Program-made: the position numbers and the translations under genes
Part shown: positions 1 to 7,007 of the stretch, piece after piece
How the letters are laid out: every line of letters starts with the position of its first letter
Numbering within the stretch: position 1 is the stretch's first letter
Assembly (NCBI GenBank): GCA_016880225.1
Contig: JAEHDT010000054.1
Span: 1 to 18,585 of the forward strand
Source: Gemmatimonadota bacterium
GTDB lineage: Bacteria > Gemmatimonadota > Gemmatimonadetes > Gemmatimonadales > GWC2-71-9
Length of the DNA: 18,585 nucleotides
Reading direction: 5' to 3'
Notes under the pieces: model-generated
Told to the model about the DNA's origin: nothing
The model's database searches: none
What the model saw: only the letters and a program-made list of their open reading frames with translations

Positions 1-35
1 GCGCCGATGACCGCGACGCGGATCGGGTCGCTCAC
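1..35 (-). CDS. N-terminus of a probable Rossmann-fold (Gfo/Idh/MocA-like) oxidoreductase, cut by window edge
   Basis: Only the first eleven codons and part of a twelfth lie in the window. A GTG start at 33-35 overlaps the TGA stop of the upstream barrel gene as GTGA, and a GGAG sits just upstream of it. The translation reads MSDPIRVAVIG, then the first two bases of a GC-starting codon. A short polar lead-in followed by a hydrophobic strand ending in IG is how Gfo/Idh/MocA-type NAD(P)-binding oxidoreductases usually begin. The coupling to the upstream stop is seen directly; the family call is inferred from a very short stretch. Other Rossmann enzymes, such as dihydrodipicolinate reductase-like proteins, begin in a similar way. 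Confidence 0.45.
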   Translation of the reverse strand, partial: MSDPIRVAVIG

Positions 36-742
36 CTCCGCGCCCCCCGTCCTCCGTCCCGCGCGCCGCCCCAGCGGTACATCACGCCGGTCCGGAGGGA
101 AACGGTCGACACGCCGCTCGACACGACCCCGCGGGTCTCCACGGTGAGGCGCCAGCGCTTGGCCCCGATCTCGGCCCCGATCGTGCCGTTCAGTCCGGCG
201 GTGATCTCGTTCAGGGCGTCCTGCACGAACGTTCCGTTGATGGCGGGACCGCTGCCGTGCCGGACGTGCGCGCCCAGCCCGATCCCCATGTAGGCGGTGA
301 CGGAGCGGCTTTGCGGCAGCACGTACTGCAGGTCCACGTCCCCGGTCACGTCGCTCCACGTGATGGGGCCGAGAGCGATCGTGAAGTTCGAGTCGGGATC
401 GTTCACGATGCTCCGCAGGCGGTCCTCGAAGCGCGCGCGCGCGGCCGAGCTGAAGTCCGCCTTGAAGTACGAGGCCCCGAACACGAGGCGGATGTGCGGT
501 GCGATGTAGCCGTAGTCGAGCCGGAGCCCGCCCACGAGCGTCCCGCGGATGTTGTTGCCGCCGAGCGGCCCGACGTCGAGCTGCAGGGCGCTGGGCCTCA
601 GGTTGTCGTAGGAGAACTGCTCGAGGACACCCTGGGCGGTCAGGCGGTCAGGCTGACCGGCGGTCAACAATGCCGCTATCAGGGCGCATCCGACGGCCCG
701 ACCGCCCGTCCGCCAGACGGCCTCAGTAAAGGCGCTCAACAT
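32..742 (-). CDS. Predicted outer-membrane beta-barrel protein with signal peptide (236 aa)
   Basis: I do not recognise a named family. From the ATG at 742 the protein opens with a short basic region and a hydrophobic stretch (about residues 15-28, AVGCALIAALLTAG), which looks like a Sec signal peptide. The mature part has alternating polar/hydrophobic strands, many Gly and aromatic residues (DYGYIAPHIRLVFGASYF, TAYMGIGLGAHVRHG) and a terminal strand ending near MYRWGG. This is the pattern of a small outer-membrane barrel with 8-10 strands. The open frame extends further upstream, but that part is antisense to the neighbouring SpoIID-like gene and was rejected as coding. The chosen start overlaps the end of that gene by 20 nt, so translational coupling is likely. 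Codons 7-36, which encode the signal peptide, are made of octamer repeats. The substrate or role is unknown. Confidence 0.7.
   Translation of the reverse strand: MLSAFTEAVWRTGGRAVGCALIAALLTAGQPDRLTAQGVLEQFSYDNLRPSALQLDVGPLGGNNIRGTLVGGLRLDYGYIAPHIRLVFGASYFKADFSSAARARFEDRLRSIVNDPDSNFTIALGPITWSDVTGDVDLQYVLPQSRSVTAYMGIGLGAHVRHGSGPAINGTFVQDALNEITAGLNGTIGAEIGAKRWRLTVETRGVVSSGVSTVSLRTGVMYRWGGARDGGRGARR
635..666 (+). repeat. Octamer array, four GGCNGNCN units
   Basis: Four consecutive 8-bp units can be read: GGCGGTCA, GGCGGTCA, GGCTGACC, GGCGGTCA. Units two and three form a near-palindrome (CGGTCAG g CTGACCG, 645-659). The array is antisense to the signal-peptide and cleavage-site codons of the predicted barrel protein. 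A second array in the opposite orientation begins 24 bp downstream. A period of 8 does not match codon periodicity, so it is not explained by amino-acid composition. Confidence 0.75.
691..722 (-). repeat. Octamer array, inverted partner of the array at 635-666
   Basis: Read on the minus strand from 722 the units are GGCCGTCT, GGCGGACG, GGCGGTCG, GGCCGTCG. All four fit GGCNGNCN, and each matches the corresponding unit of the 635-666 array at 5-6 of 8 bases. The two arrays face each other across 24 bp (667-690), giving a large imperfect inverted repeat of about 88 bp. It encodes the hydrophobic core of the barrel protein's signal peptide. Confidence 0.7.
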
Positions 743-2000
743 TGGTCCCCGGGAAGTAGGTGGTGACGATCTTCGGATAGTCCTGGCCCGCCCGGGCGCG
801 GCCCACCGCGCCCCATTGGCAGAACCCCACGCCGTGGCCCCAGCCCGACCCGGCGGCAACGACCCGGCTCACCTGGCCGCCGTCCTTGTCCACGGTGAGC
901 CGGAACGCGGCGCTGCCGAGCAGCCGGTCGGGCTCCGGCCGCAACACGGCGCGCACGTCGGAGCCCGGCACGCGAACGTCGCCGTGCTCGAACGCGATGC
1001 GCACCTCGCGTACGCGCCCCGAGGCGGTCGTACCAGTCACCGCGATGTCCGTGATCCGTTGCAGCCCGCCCCCACCCGCGTTCATCATCGCCGGCAGCGT
1101 CCGCGACAATATAGCGCGCAGCTTCGCACCGTCCCATTCTTCGCGCCAACGAAACCGCGGCGACAGATCGCAGTAGTACCGCCCGCCGCCGGACGCGTCC
1201 GACACCGGGCGCAGGTAGGGCCGGGCCTGCGCCGTCCGGAACGCCTCCTCGACGCCGGCGGTGGAGGAGCCGCACGTCGAGTGGTAATACGCCTCGACGA
1301 GCGCGCCGTGATACCGGATGACCTCGCCGCGGGTCGCGCGCAGGGCCTCCCACACGGCGGGGGTCTCGCCCGCCACGCCGCCGTACACCTGGTCGCGCAC
1401 GTCGGCCCAGGCGTCGAACCCCTGCGATTCCCAGCGACCGCGATTCTTGAGGGCGAAGGTGCGGGACACAACGGCCTGAGCGAGCATCGCCTGGCGCTCG
1501 TCGGGCCGCCGCGGCCCCATTTCCCCTCCGATCACGCCCGCGAGGTAGCTCTCCACCGGGACTCGGTTCATGAGCGTGAGCCCGGACGCGTCCCGCACCA
1601 CGTTCAATCGTCCCCGGTAGCGTCGGCCGTTCGCCACGGCGAACCGGCTCTCACTGACGTTCACGGCCGAGATGCCCCCGTACCGCCCGGTGCGGGAGCC
1701 GTCCGCCTTCACCAGCGCGACGCCCGGCGTGTCGACCACGACCGTCCACGTTGCGCCCGCGGGAATCGAGCCCACCGGCTGGCCGTTCGCGTCGTCCGTG
1801 ACGAACAGCTCGCCGTCGCCTCCGAGCATGACGCTCGCTGCGCCCGCGCCGAGCCCGATGCGCAGCTCGGGCTCGGCGCCGGGCGTGAGCGCGGGGGCCC
1901 CCGGCCGGGCACAGGCCGCCGCGAGCGCGACACAGCTACCGAGCCAACGCTTCGCCCAGGCCTTCGTCGAGTTGTGCGATCGTGACGTCGATGTCGGCAT
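723..2000 (-). CDS. SpoIID/LytB-domain protein, probable lipoprotein, putative peptidoglycan lytic transglycosylase (425 aa)
   Basis: The C-terminal half carries the SpoIID/LytB hallmarks. VPVESYLAGVIGGEMG contains the Glu (about residue 160) that aligns with the catalytic Glu of SpoIID. It is followed by YYHSTCGSSTAG and the diagnostic GHGVGFCQWGA near residues 388-398. SpoIID cleaves denuded glycan strands in sporulating Firmicutes; domain relatives in non-sporulators are linked to septal or cell-wall remodelling. The N-terminus has a basic stretch, a hydrophobic core and a lipobox-like LAAAC (Cys about 30), suggesting a lipid-anchored envelope protein. The start is uncertain: the ATG at 2000 is the only in-frame ATG/GTG/TTG near the signal peptide, and it lies 65 nt inside hemL without an obvious ribosome-binding site. 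The upstream extension of the frame is antisense-like shadow and was rejected. Confidence 0.85.
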   Translation of the reverse strand: MPTSTSRSHNSTKAWAKRWLGSCVALAAACARPGAPALTPGAEPELRIGLGAGAASVMLGGDGELFVTDDANGQPVGSIPAGATWTVVVDTPGVALVKADGSRTGRYGGISAVNVSESRFAVANGRRYRGRLNVVRDASGLTLMNRVPVESYLAGVIGGEMGPRRPDERQAMLAQAVVSRTFALKNRGRWESQGFDAWADVRDQVYGGVAGETPAVWEALRATRGEVIRYHGALVEAYYHSTCGSSTAGVEEAFRTAQARPYLRPVSDASGGGRYYCDLSPRFRWREEWDGAKLRAILSRTLPAMMNAGGGGLQRITDIAVTGTTASGRVREVRIAFEHGDVRVPGSDVRAVLRPEPDRLLGSAAFRLTVDKDGGQVSRVVAAGSGWGHGVGFCQWGAVGRARAGQDYPKIVTTYFPGTNVERLY

Positions 2001-3222
2001 CGGTGTGGGCGCTGGAGACGAAGCCCGCCTCGAATGCGGAGGGGGCAAGGAACACCCCGCGCGCCAACGCGGCCCGGTGCCAGCGGGCGAACAGCGCGGT
2101 GTCCGACCCCTTCGCCTGGGCGAAGTTCCGCACCGGACCGGGTGCGAAGTAGAGCCCCCACAGCGAGCCGGCGTGACCGGCGGTGACCGGAACGCCATGA
2201 CGGCGCGCGGCGTCCCCTATACCCGCGACCAGCCGCGCGGTTCGCCGCTCGAGCGCCTCGTAGAATCCCGGTCGCTCGGTCTCGCGCAATGTCGCGAGAC
2301 CCGCCGCCATGGCCACCGGATTCCCGGCGAGCGTCCCCGCCTGGTACACCGGCCCTTCGGGGGCGACGCGCCGCATCAGGTCCACCCGCCCGCCGTACGC
2401 CCCCACCGGCATCCCGCCACCCACGATCTTGCCCAGCGTCGTCAAGTCGGGTCGCACGCCAAGCCGTTCCTGGGCGCCGCCCGCCGCAACGCGGAAGCCG
2501 GTCATCACCTCGTCGAAAATCAGCAGCGCGCCGAAGCGGTCGCAGTGCGCCCGCAGTGCGGCGTGGAACCCCGGCTCCGGAGCGATGAACCCGGCGTTGC
2601 CGACGTAGGGTTCGACGATCACCGCCGCGAGCTCGGCGCCGCGCCGTTGAAACAGGCGCTCCACGGCGTCGCCATCGTTGAACGGCAGCGTGACCGTGAG
2701 TTCCGCGAGCGCGGCCGGAACGCCGGGGCTGTCGGGCAAGCCGAGCGTCGCAACGCCGCTCCCGGCCTTCACCAAGAAGCCGTCGGCGTGTCCGTGGTAG
2801 CAGCCCTCGAACTTGAGGATCAGGCTCCGCCCGGTCGCCGCGCGGGCCAGCCGCACCGCCGCCATCGTCGCCTCGGTCCCCGAGTTGACGAACCGCACCA
2901 TCTCCACCGCCGGCATCCGGCGGCGGACCTGCTCGGCGAGGTCCACCTCCGCCTCGCACGGCGCTCCGTAGCTCCACCCCCGGTCCGCCGCCGCGCGAAT
3001 CGCCTCGAGCACCGCGGGGTGTGCGTGCCCCAGGATGAGCGGGCCCCAGGAGCAGACGTAGTCGAGGTAAATCCGGCCGTCCACGTCCGTGAGGCGCGCG
3101 CCCGCCGCCGTGGCCACGAAAAAGGGCGTCCCGCCCACCGCCCGGAACGCCCGCACCGGCGAGTTCACCCCACCGGGCAATACCGCCTTCGCCCGCTCGA
3201 ACAGCTGCTCCGAGCGGCTCAC
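1936..3222 (-). CDS. hemL: Glutamate-1-semialdehyde 2,1-aminomutase (428 aa)
   Basis: This PLP enzyme converts glutamate-1-semialdehyde to 5-aminolevulinate, the last step of the C5 route to heme and other tetrapyrroles, in the cytosol. The start MSRSEQLFERAKAVLPGGVNSPVRAF is the typical HemL opening. NSGTEATMAAVRLARA (about 113-128), FDEVMTGFRV with the PLP-ring Asp237, and LGKIVGGGMPVGAYGG with Schiff-base Lys265 are all intact, and the length matches the family. The N-terminal GGVNSPVRAF and the lysine context distinguish it from ordinary class III aminotransferases. Its ATG overlaps the rimO stop by 4 nt, and its 3' end overlaps the SpoIID-like start by 65 nt. No hemA or other heme gene is in the window, so it travels here with housekeeping genes. 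Confidence 0.96.
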   Translation of the reverse strand: MSRSEQLFERAKAVLPGGVNSPVRAFRAVGGTPFFVATAAGARLTDVDGRIYLDYVCSWGPLILGHAHPAVLEAIRAAADRGWSYGAPCEAEVDLAEQVRRRMPAVEMVRFVNSGTEATMAAVRLARAATGRSLILKFEGCYHGHADGFLVKAGSGVATLGLPDSPGVPAALAELTVTLPFNDGDAVERLFQRRGAELAAVIVEPYVGNAGFIAPEPGFHAALRAHCDRFGALLIFDEVMTGFRVAAGGAQERLGVRPDLTTLGKIVGGGMPVGAYGGRVDLMRRVAPEGPVYQAGTLAGNPVAMAAGLATLRETERPGFYEALERRTARLVAGIGDAARRHGVPVTAGHAGSLWGLYFAPGPVRNFAQAKGSDTALFARWHRAALARGVFLAPSAFEAGFVSSAHTDADIDVTIAQLDEGLGEALAR

Positions 3223-4541
3223 GTCAACGCCACCGCCCGGAAATCGTAGTCCTCGCTCGCGGTGAGGCGCGCCCGCACGAACCGCCCAGGCTCGGCCCAG
3301 CCCCCCTGCTCGAGGTACGTCACGCCGTCCACGTCATCCGCCTGCCACGCCACGCGGCCCACGTGCGTGGCCCCCCTCCCGGTGCCGTCGGGGTCCGCCA
3401 CGCGGTCCACCAGCACCGGCACCTCCCGGCCCACAAAGCGCGCGAGCCGTTCCGCCGAAATCGCGCGCTGCACCTCGAGCAGCTCCTCGAGGCGCTCGCG
3501 CTTCACCGCGTCGGGGACGTCGTCGGGGTAGCGGGTGGCGCGGGTCCCCTCCTGGGGCGAGTACGCGAACGCCCCGAGCCGGTCGAAGTGCGCCTCTTCG
3601 AGGAACTCGAGCAGTTCCCGAAAGTCTTCGTCCGTCTCTCCGGGGAAGCCCACCAGGCAGGTGGTGCGGATCGCGAGATCGGGAATCGCGCCCCGCAGCC
3701 AGGCGAGCTTCTCCCGCAGCGTGCCCTGGCGCTCCGGCCGGCGCATCCGCTCGAGCATGCGGTCGGAGGCGTGCTGGATGGGGATGTCGAGGTACGGCAC
3801 GATCCGCGGTGTCCGCGCTACGAGGTCCACGAGCCGCGGCGTGAGACCCGCCGAGTAGACGTACAGCAGCCGATACCACGGCACCGACGTTCCCGCCAGC
3901 AGCGCCTCGAGCAGTTCGGGCAACCTGGGGCGGTCGGGCCCGAGGTCCCGGCCGTAGTGACCGAGGTCCTGCGCCACGAGGTTGATCTCCTGCGCGCCCT
4001 GCGCTTCGAGCGCCTGGGCCTCGCGCACCAGACGCTCGAGCGGCTCGGAACGGTGCCTCCCGCGCATCAGGGGGATGGCGCAGAAGGCGCAGGTGTGATC
4101 GCAGCCTTCGGAGATCTTCAAGTAGCGTACGTGCGCGTCGCCACCCAGGAACTGGCGCACCCCGGGATGGCGCGCCACCGGGTCGGCGATCAACCCGCGC
4201 TCGGCGAGCGCCGGCACCAGGTGATGGAGATCGGAGAATCCCAGAAAGAGATCGACCTCCGGGATCTCCTGCTGCAGCTCCTGTTTGTATCGCTGCACCA
4301 GGCAACCGACTGCCACGACCGCCTTGACCGCAGCCGTGTGCTTCAGCTTCGCGGCCTCGAGGATCGCGTCGATCGACTCCTGCTTGGCGGCGTCGATGAA
4401 GCCGCACGTGTTCACCAGGATCACGTCGGCCTGCGGCAAGTCGGGGGTCACCACCGCCCCGTGGCCCACCAACTCCCCGACCAGCCGTTCCGAGTCAACG
4501 GTCGCCTTGTCGCAGCCGAGCGAGACGACACCGAGCTTCAT
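3219..4541 (-). CDS. rimO: Ribosomal protein S12 methylthiotransferase RimO (440 aa)
   Basis: This radical-SAM enzyme beta-methylthiolates the conserved Asp of ribosomal protein S12. Three parts are visible. The N-terminal MTTase domain has its cluster cysteines at Cys10 (SLGCDKATVDSE), Cys46 (VNTCGFID) and Cys80 (VGCLVQRY). The radical SAM CxxxCxxC is Cys147/151/154 (SEGCDHTCAFCAIPLMRG). A C-terminal TRAM-like domain follows from about residue 375. The GCDK..VDSE start and the IPLMRGRHRSEP stretch favour RimO over the tRNA enzyme MiaB. The residue pair after GCDK is AT rather than the common NL/NT. It is coupled to yajQ upstream and hemL downstream by 4-nt overlaps. Confidence 0.95.
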   Translation of the reverse strand: MKLGVVSLGCDKATVDSERLVGELVGHGAVVTPDLPQADVILVNTCGFIDAAKQESIDAILEAAKLKHTAAVKAVVAVGCLVQRYKQELQQEIPEVDLFLGFSDLHHLVPALAERGLIADPVARHPGVRQFLGGDAHVRYLKISEGCDHTCAFCAIPLMRGRHRSEPLERLVREAQALEAQGAQEINLVAQDLGHYGRDLGPDRPRLPELLEALLAGTSVPWYRLLYVYSAGLTPRLVDLVARTPRIVPYLDIPIQHASDRMLERMRRPERQGTLREKLAWLRGAIPDLAIRTTCLVGFPGETDEDFRELLEFLEEAHFDRLGAFAYSPQEGTRATRYPDDVPDAVKRERLEELLEVQRAISAERLARFVGREVPVLVDRVADPDGTGRGATHVGRVAWQADDVDGVTYLEQGGWAEPGRFVRARLTASEDYDFRAVALT

Positions 4542-5041
4542 CCGCGGTAGTTCCCGAACTTGAGCTCGATGCCCCAGTCCTGAGTGCGGAGGAAGGCCAT
4601 CACGTCTTGCAGCTCGTCCTTGGACGGCGACTGCACGCGGATCTCGGCGCCCTGGATCGAGGCCTGGGCCTTCTTGAACTTCCGGTCCTTGATCGCCTTG
4701 ACGATGGCCTTCGCCTTCTCCTGGGGAATGCCCTGGGTGAGCTTGATCTCGCAGCGTACCGTGTCGTTCGCCGCCGGCGTGACGGGTCCGATCTCCAGGT
4801 TCTTCACGGGAACGCCGCGCTTGACGAGCTTCGACTGCAATACGTCGAGCAGCGCTTTCATCTTGAAGTCGTCGTCGGCGACGAGGCTGAGCGCGGCCTT
4901 GGGGCGGTCGAACGCGACGGACGCCTTCGATCCCTTGAAGTCGTAGCGCTGCGCTACCTCTTTAGTGGCTTGATTCACCGCGTTGTCGACCTCTTGGAGG
5001 TCGGCACCGGTGGAGATGTCGAACGAGGCGAGGCCGGCCAT
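4538..5041 (-). CDS. yajQ: YajQ-family nucleotide-binding protein (167 aa)
   Basis: The small YajQ (UPF0234) protein is seen full length. SFDISTGADLQEVDNAVNQA opens the first ferredoxin-like half, YDFKGSKASVAFDR follows, and the second half has KAKAIVKAIKDRKFKKAQASIQG and the C-terminal WGIELKFGNYR. Members bind nucleotides; the Xanthomonas/Pseudomonas homologue is reported to bind cyclic di-GMP and act with a transcription factor. Whether this one does cannot be told from the sequence. The ATG follows one nucleotide after a GC-rich hairpin that occupies most of the short gap to the sigma factor gene, and there is no clear Shine-Dalgarno sequence. The 3' end overlaps rimO by 4 nt. Confidence 0.93.
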   Translation of the reverse strand: MAGLASFDISTGADLQEVDNAVNQATKEVAQRYDFKGSKASVAFDRPKAALSLVADDDFKMKALLDVLQSKLVKRGVPVKNLEIGPVTPAANDTVRCEIKLTQGIPQEKAKAIVKAIKDRKFKKAQASIQGAEIRVQSPSKDELQDVMAFLRTQDWGIELKFGNYRG

Positions 5042-5042
5042 A

Positions 5043-5063
5043 GGGCGGTAAATCTACCCGCCC
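5043..5063 (-). promoter_or_regulatory. Hairpin between sigma factor and yajQ, ending one nucleotide before the yajQ start
   Basis: In the 27-nt gap, GGGC-GGTA (5043-5050) pairs with TACC (5055-5058) and GCCC (5060-5063), with one bulged C at 5059 and the loop AATC. On the minus-strand transcript the stem occupies the place where the yajQ ribosome-binding site should be. It has no U-tract, so it is not a classical terminator. It could tune yajQ translation or mark an RNA processing site. The structure is seen; the function is inferred. Confidence 0.5.
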
Positions 5064-5068
5064 CGGAC

Positions 5069-5926
5069 CTAGAACAGGAAGCTTTCCAGCGCGCGGGCGC
5101 GGCTGACGTGGCGCAGCCGGGCGAGCGCTTTCTCCTTGATCTGTCTCACCCGCTCTCGCGTGATGCCGAGCAGCGAGCCGATCTCCTCGAGCGTCATCGG
5201 CTCCTGGCCTTCGAGCCCGAAGTAGAGACGCAGGATCTTGGCTTCGCGTTCCTTGAGCATGCCCAGCACCTTCTCGATCGACTCGCTGAGCGCACGCTCG
5301 AAGATCTCGTCGTCGGGACCCGGGTTCTGGGTATCCGGAAGGTAGTCGAGGAGCTTGTTGTCCTCACCCGGAGTGAGGGGCGCGTCGAGGGAGAGGTGGG
5401 CCTGGGAAATGGAGAGCGTCTTCGCCACCTCCTCCTCGGAGATGTCCATGCCTTCGGCGATCTCCTCGACGGTCGGCTCGCGGCCCAGCTCCTGCAGCAG
5501 CGCCGAGGAGCGCTTGCCGATGCGGTGCAGCGTGCCCGCCCGGTTCAGCGGGACGCGCACGATGCGCGATTGCTCGGCCAGCGCCTGCAGGATGGCCTGG
5601 CGGATCCACCAGACTGCGTATGAGATGAACTTGATGCCCTTGGTCTCGTCGAACTTGTGGGCGGCCCGGATCAGGCCGAGGTTCCCCTCGTTGATCAGGT
5701 CCGAGAGCGACACGCCCTGGTTCTGGTACTTCTTGGCCACGGAGACGACGAATCGGAGGTTCGAGCGGACCAACTTGTCCAGCGCCTCCTCATCGTTCAG
5801 CTTGATGCGCTGCGCGAGGGTGACCTCCTCCTCCCGGGTGATCAAGGGATACTGGCTGATCTCCCGCAAATACTGATCGAGCGATCCCTCGTCGAACGAA
5901 GCGCGTTTCGCCGTATTGAGTTGCAT
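5069..5926 (-). CDS. rpoD: Primary-type sigma-70 factor, compact form without region 1.1 (285 aa)
   Basis: This is an RNA polymerase specificity subunit of the RpoD/SigA type. Region 1.2 is at about 13-42 (SLDQYLREISQYPLIT). Region 2 runs from about 52 to 115 with RSNLRFVVSVAKKYQNQG, DLINEGNLGLIRAAHKFD and the promoter-melting/-10-reading YAVWWIRQAI. Region 3 includes RIVRVPLNRAGTLHRI. Region 4.2 is a helix-turn-helix, TLEEIGSLLGITRERVRQIKEKALARLR, for the -35 element. The acidic region 1.1 and the long non-conserved insert of proteobacterial RpoD are absent, as in Bacteroidota-type primary sigmas. The near-perfect region 2.4 and 4.2 argue for the housekeeping sigma, but a second copy elsewhere cannot be excluded. 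It lies downstream of lepB and has a strong ribosome-binding site. Confidence 0.93.
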   Translation of the reverse strand: MQLNTAKRASFDEGSLDQYLREISQYPLITREEEVTLAQRIKLNDEEALDKLVRSNLRFVVSVAKKYQNQGVSLSDLINEGNLGLIRAAHKFDETKGIKFISYAVWWIRQAILQALAEQSRIVRVPLNRAGTLHRIGKRSSALLQELGREPTVEEIAEGMDISEEEVAKTLSISQAHLSLDAPLTPGEDNKLLDYLPDTQNPGPDDEIFERALSESIEKVLGMLKEREAKILRLYFGLEGQEPMTLEEIGSLLGITRERVRQIKEKALARLRHVSRARALESFLF

Positions 5927-5933
5927 GGCCTAG

Positions 5934-5943
5934 TCACCCCTCC
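5934..5943 (-). promoter_or_regulatory. Strong Shine-Dalgarno of the sigma factor gene
   Basis: The minus strand reads GGAGGGGTGA seven nucleotides before the ATG at 5926. It is nearly the full anti-SD complement and the best ribosome-binding site seen in the window. It supports this start and suggests strong, independent translation in contrast to the coupled genes downstream. Confidence 0.7.
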
Positions 5944-5968
5944 AGGCGTGGACGACGCCGCACGATGC

Positions 5969-6739
5969 CTACCGGATGATCGACCCGAGCCGGTGCCAGC
6001 GAATATCGGTCAGCCAGGGGAGCGCGTCGTGCGCCTCCCGGTCGTAGCTGAAGTACACGACGAGCGGCCGTCCCTTGACCGCCGCCGCGTCCACGAAGCC
6101 CCAATACCGGGAGTCCGCAGAGTTGTCGCGGTTGTCGCCCAGGACGAAGTACTTCCCGGCGGGCACCGCGAGCGGGCCCCAGGTATCGCGGGTGGGGTGA
6201 TAGGTGCGGGCGGCTGGGGAGCCGCCGGAGAGGTAGTCGCGCTGCCAGTTGAACTCGGGATCGTAGATGTCGTGACCGGGGTCGACCCGCTGCACGTATG
6301 GCTCGTGCAACGCGCGGCCGTTCACACGCACGTGCCCGCCGCGCATTTCCACCGTGTCCCCCGGGACCCCGATCACCCGCTTGACGTAGTTCAACTCGGG
6401 GTTCTTCGGGTAGGCGAACACGATGACGTCGCCCCGGCGCGGCGATTCGAATCCGGGGAGGCGGGCCCTGGTGCCGGGGATCTGGGCGCCGTAGACCGCC
6501 TTGTTCACGAACAGGAAATCCCCCGCGAGTAGCGTGCGCTCCATGCTGCCGGAGGGGATCTGGAACGCTTCGATGAGGAAAGTGCGGATGATGAGAAAGA
6601 GGACCAGCGCCATGCCGAGCGAGCGCATCCAGTTGTCGAACCAGCGCGCAAGCCGAGAGCGACTCGGCTCGGGGGGGGCGAAGGGGGTGGCGACGCCGTG
6701 CGCGCCAGTACCCGCCCGAGGGGCCCCCAAGTAATGCAT
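5969..6739 (-). CDS. lepB: Signal peptidase I (256 aa)
   Basis: This inner-membrane serine protease removes signal peptides from Sec- and Tat-exported proteins. One transmembrane segment (about 41-58) precedes box B, IPSGSMERTLLAGDF, with catalytic Ser65. The general-base Lys120 is in YVKRVIGVPGD, and box E is GDNRDNSADSRYWG (about 201-214). The N-terminus before the helix is a Pro/Ala-rich cytoplasmic tail of about 35 residues. The ATG at 6739 is preferred; the frame also opens at a TTG at 6775, but that would overlap the upstream small ORF and adds a non-conserved segment. Forty-two nucleotides separate it from the sigma factor gene, so the two are probably co-transcribed. The predicted secreted proteins in this window would be its substrates. 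Confidence 0.94.
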   Translation of the reverse strand: MHYLGAPRAGTGAHGVATPFAPPEPSRSRLARWFDNWMRSLGMALVLFLIIRTFLIEAFQIPSGSMERTLLAGDFLFVNKAVYGAQIPGTRARLPGFESPRRGDVIVFAYPKNPELNYVKRVIGVPGDTVEMRGGHVRVNGRALHEPYVQRVDPGHDIYDPEFNWQRDYLSGGSPAARTYHPTRDTWGPLAVPAGKYFVLGDNRDNSADSRYWGFVDAAAVKGRPLVVYFSYDREAHDALPWLTDIRWHRLGSIIR

Positions 6740-6749
6740 GTCTTTTACT

Positions 6750-7007
6750 TTAGTGAGGCCGCCTGTCCGGCGCAACAGTCACCGCCCAGCCGCGCGCCGC
6801 TCCCCAACGACGCACCCGGTCCCGGAAATCGTCGGGAGGGTCTTCATGCAACACCCGGGCCGCGAGGCACGCGGCATCGCCCTCGCGCTCGACGCGCACC
6901 CACGTCACGCGCACGTCGTTGAGCGCAGCGAGCGCCGACCGGTCGAGCGGCGAGCCGCCCGACGCGAGCACGATCACCAGCGATGTGTGGTCCACCGGAC
7001 GCACCAT
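6750..7007 (-). CDS. Small hypothetical protein (85 aa)
   Basis: I do not recognise it. The ORF fills most of the gap between the aldehyde dehydrogenase and lepB. Its third codon positions are strongly G/C, like neighbouring genes, and the product reads as a plausible small alpha/beta protein: a hydrophobic strand SLVIVLASGG, an Asp/Arg/Ala-rich helix, a strand VRVTWVRV, then a charged helix and a final strand WAVTVAPD. It ends 10 nt before the lepB ATG. The ATG lies in the loop of a perfect 10-bp hairpin, which is odd for a start codon. If this ORF is not real, 6740-7058 is a 319-nt non-coding gap holding only that hairpin. No function is proposed. Confidence 0.45.
   Translation of the reverse strand: MVRPVDHTSLVIVLASGGSPLDRSALAALNDVRVTWVRVEREGDAACLAARVLHEDPPDDFRDRVRRWGAARGWAVTVAPDRRPH

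Noticed and set aside
816..1985. 389-codon plus-strand open frame opposite the SpoIID-like gene
   Set aside because: It has Arg/His/Pro-rich composition and no recognisable motif, and is antisense to a gene with diagnostic motifs.
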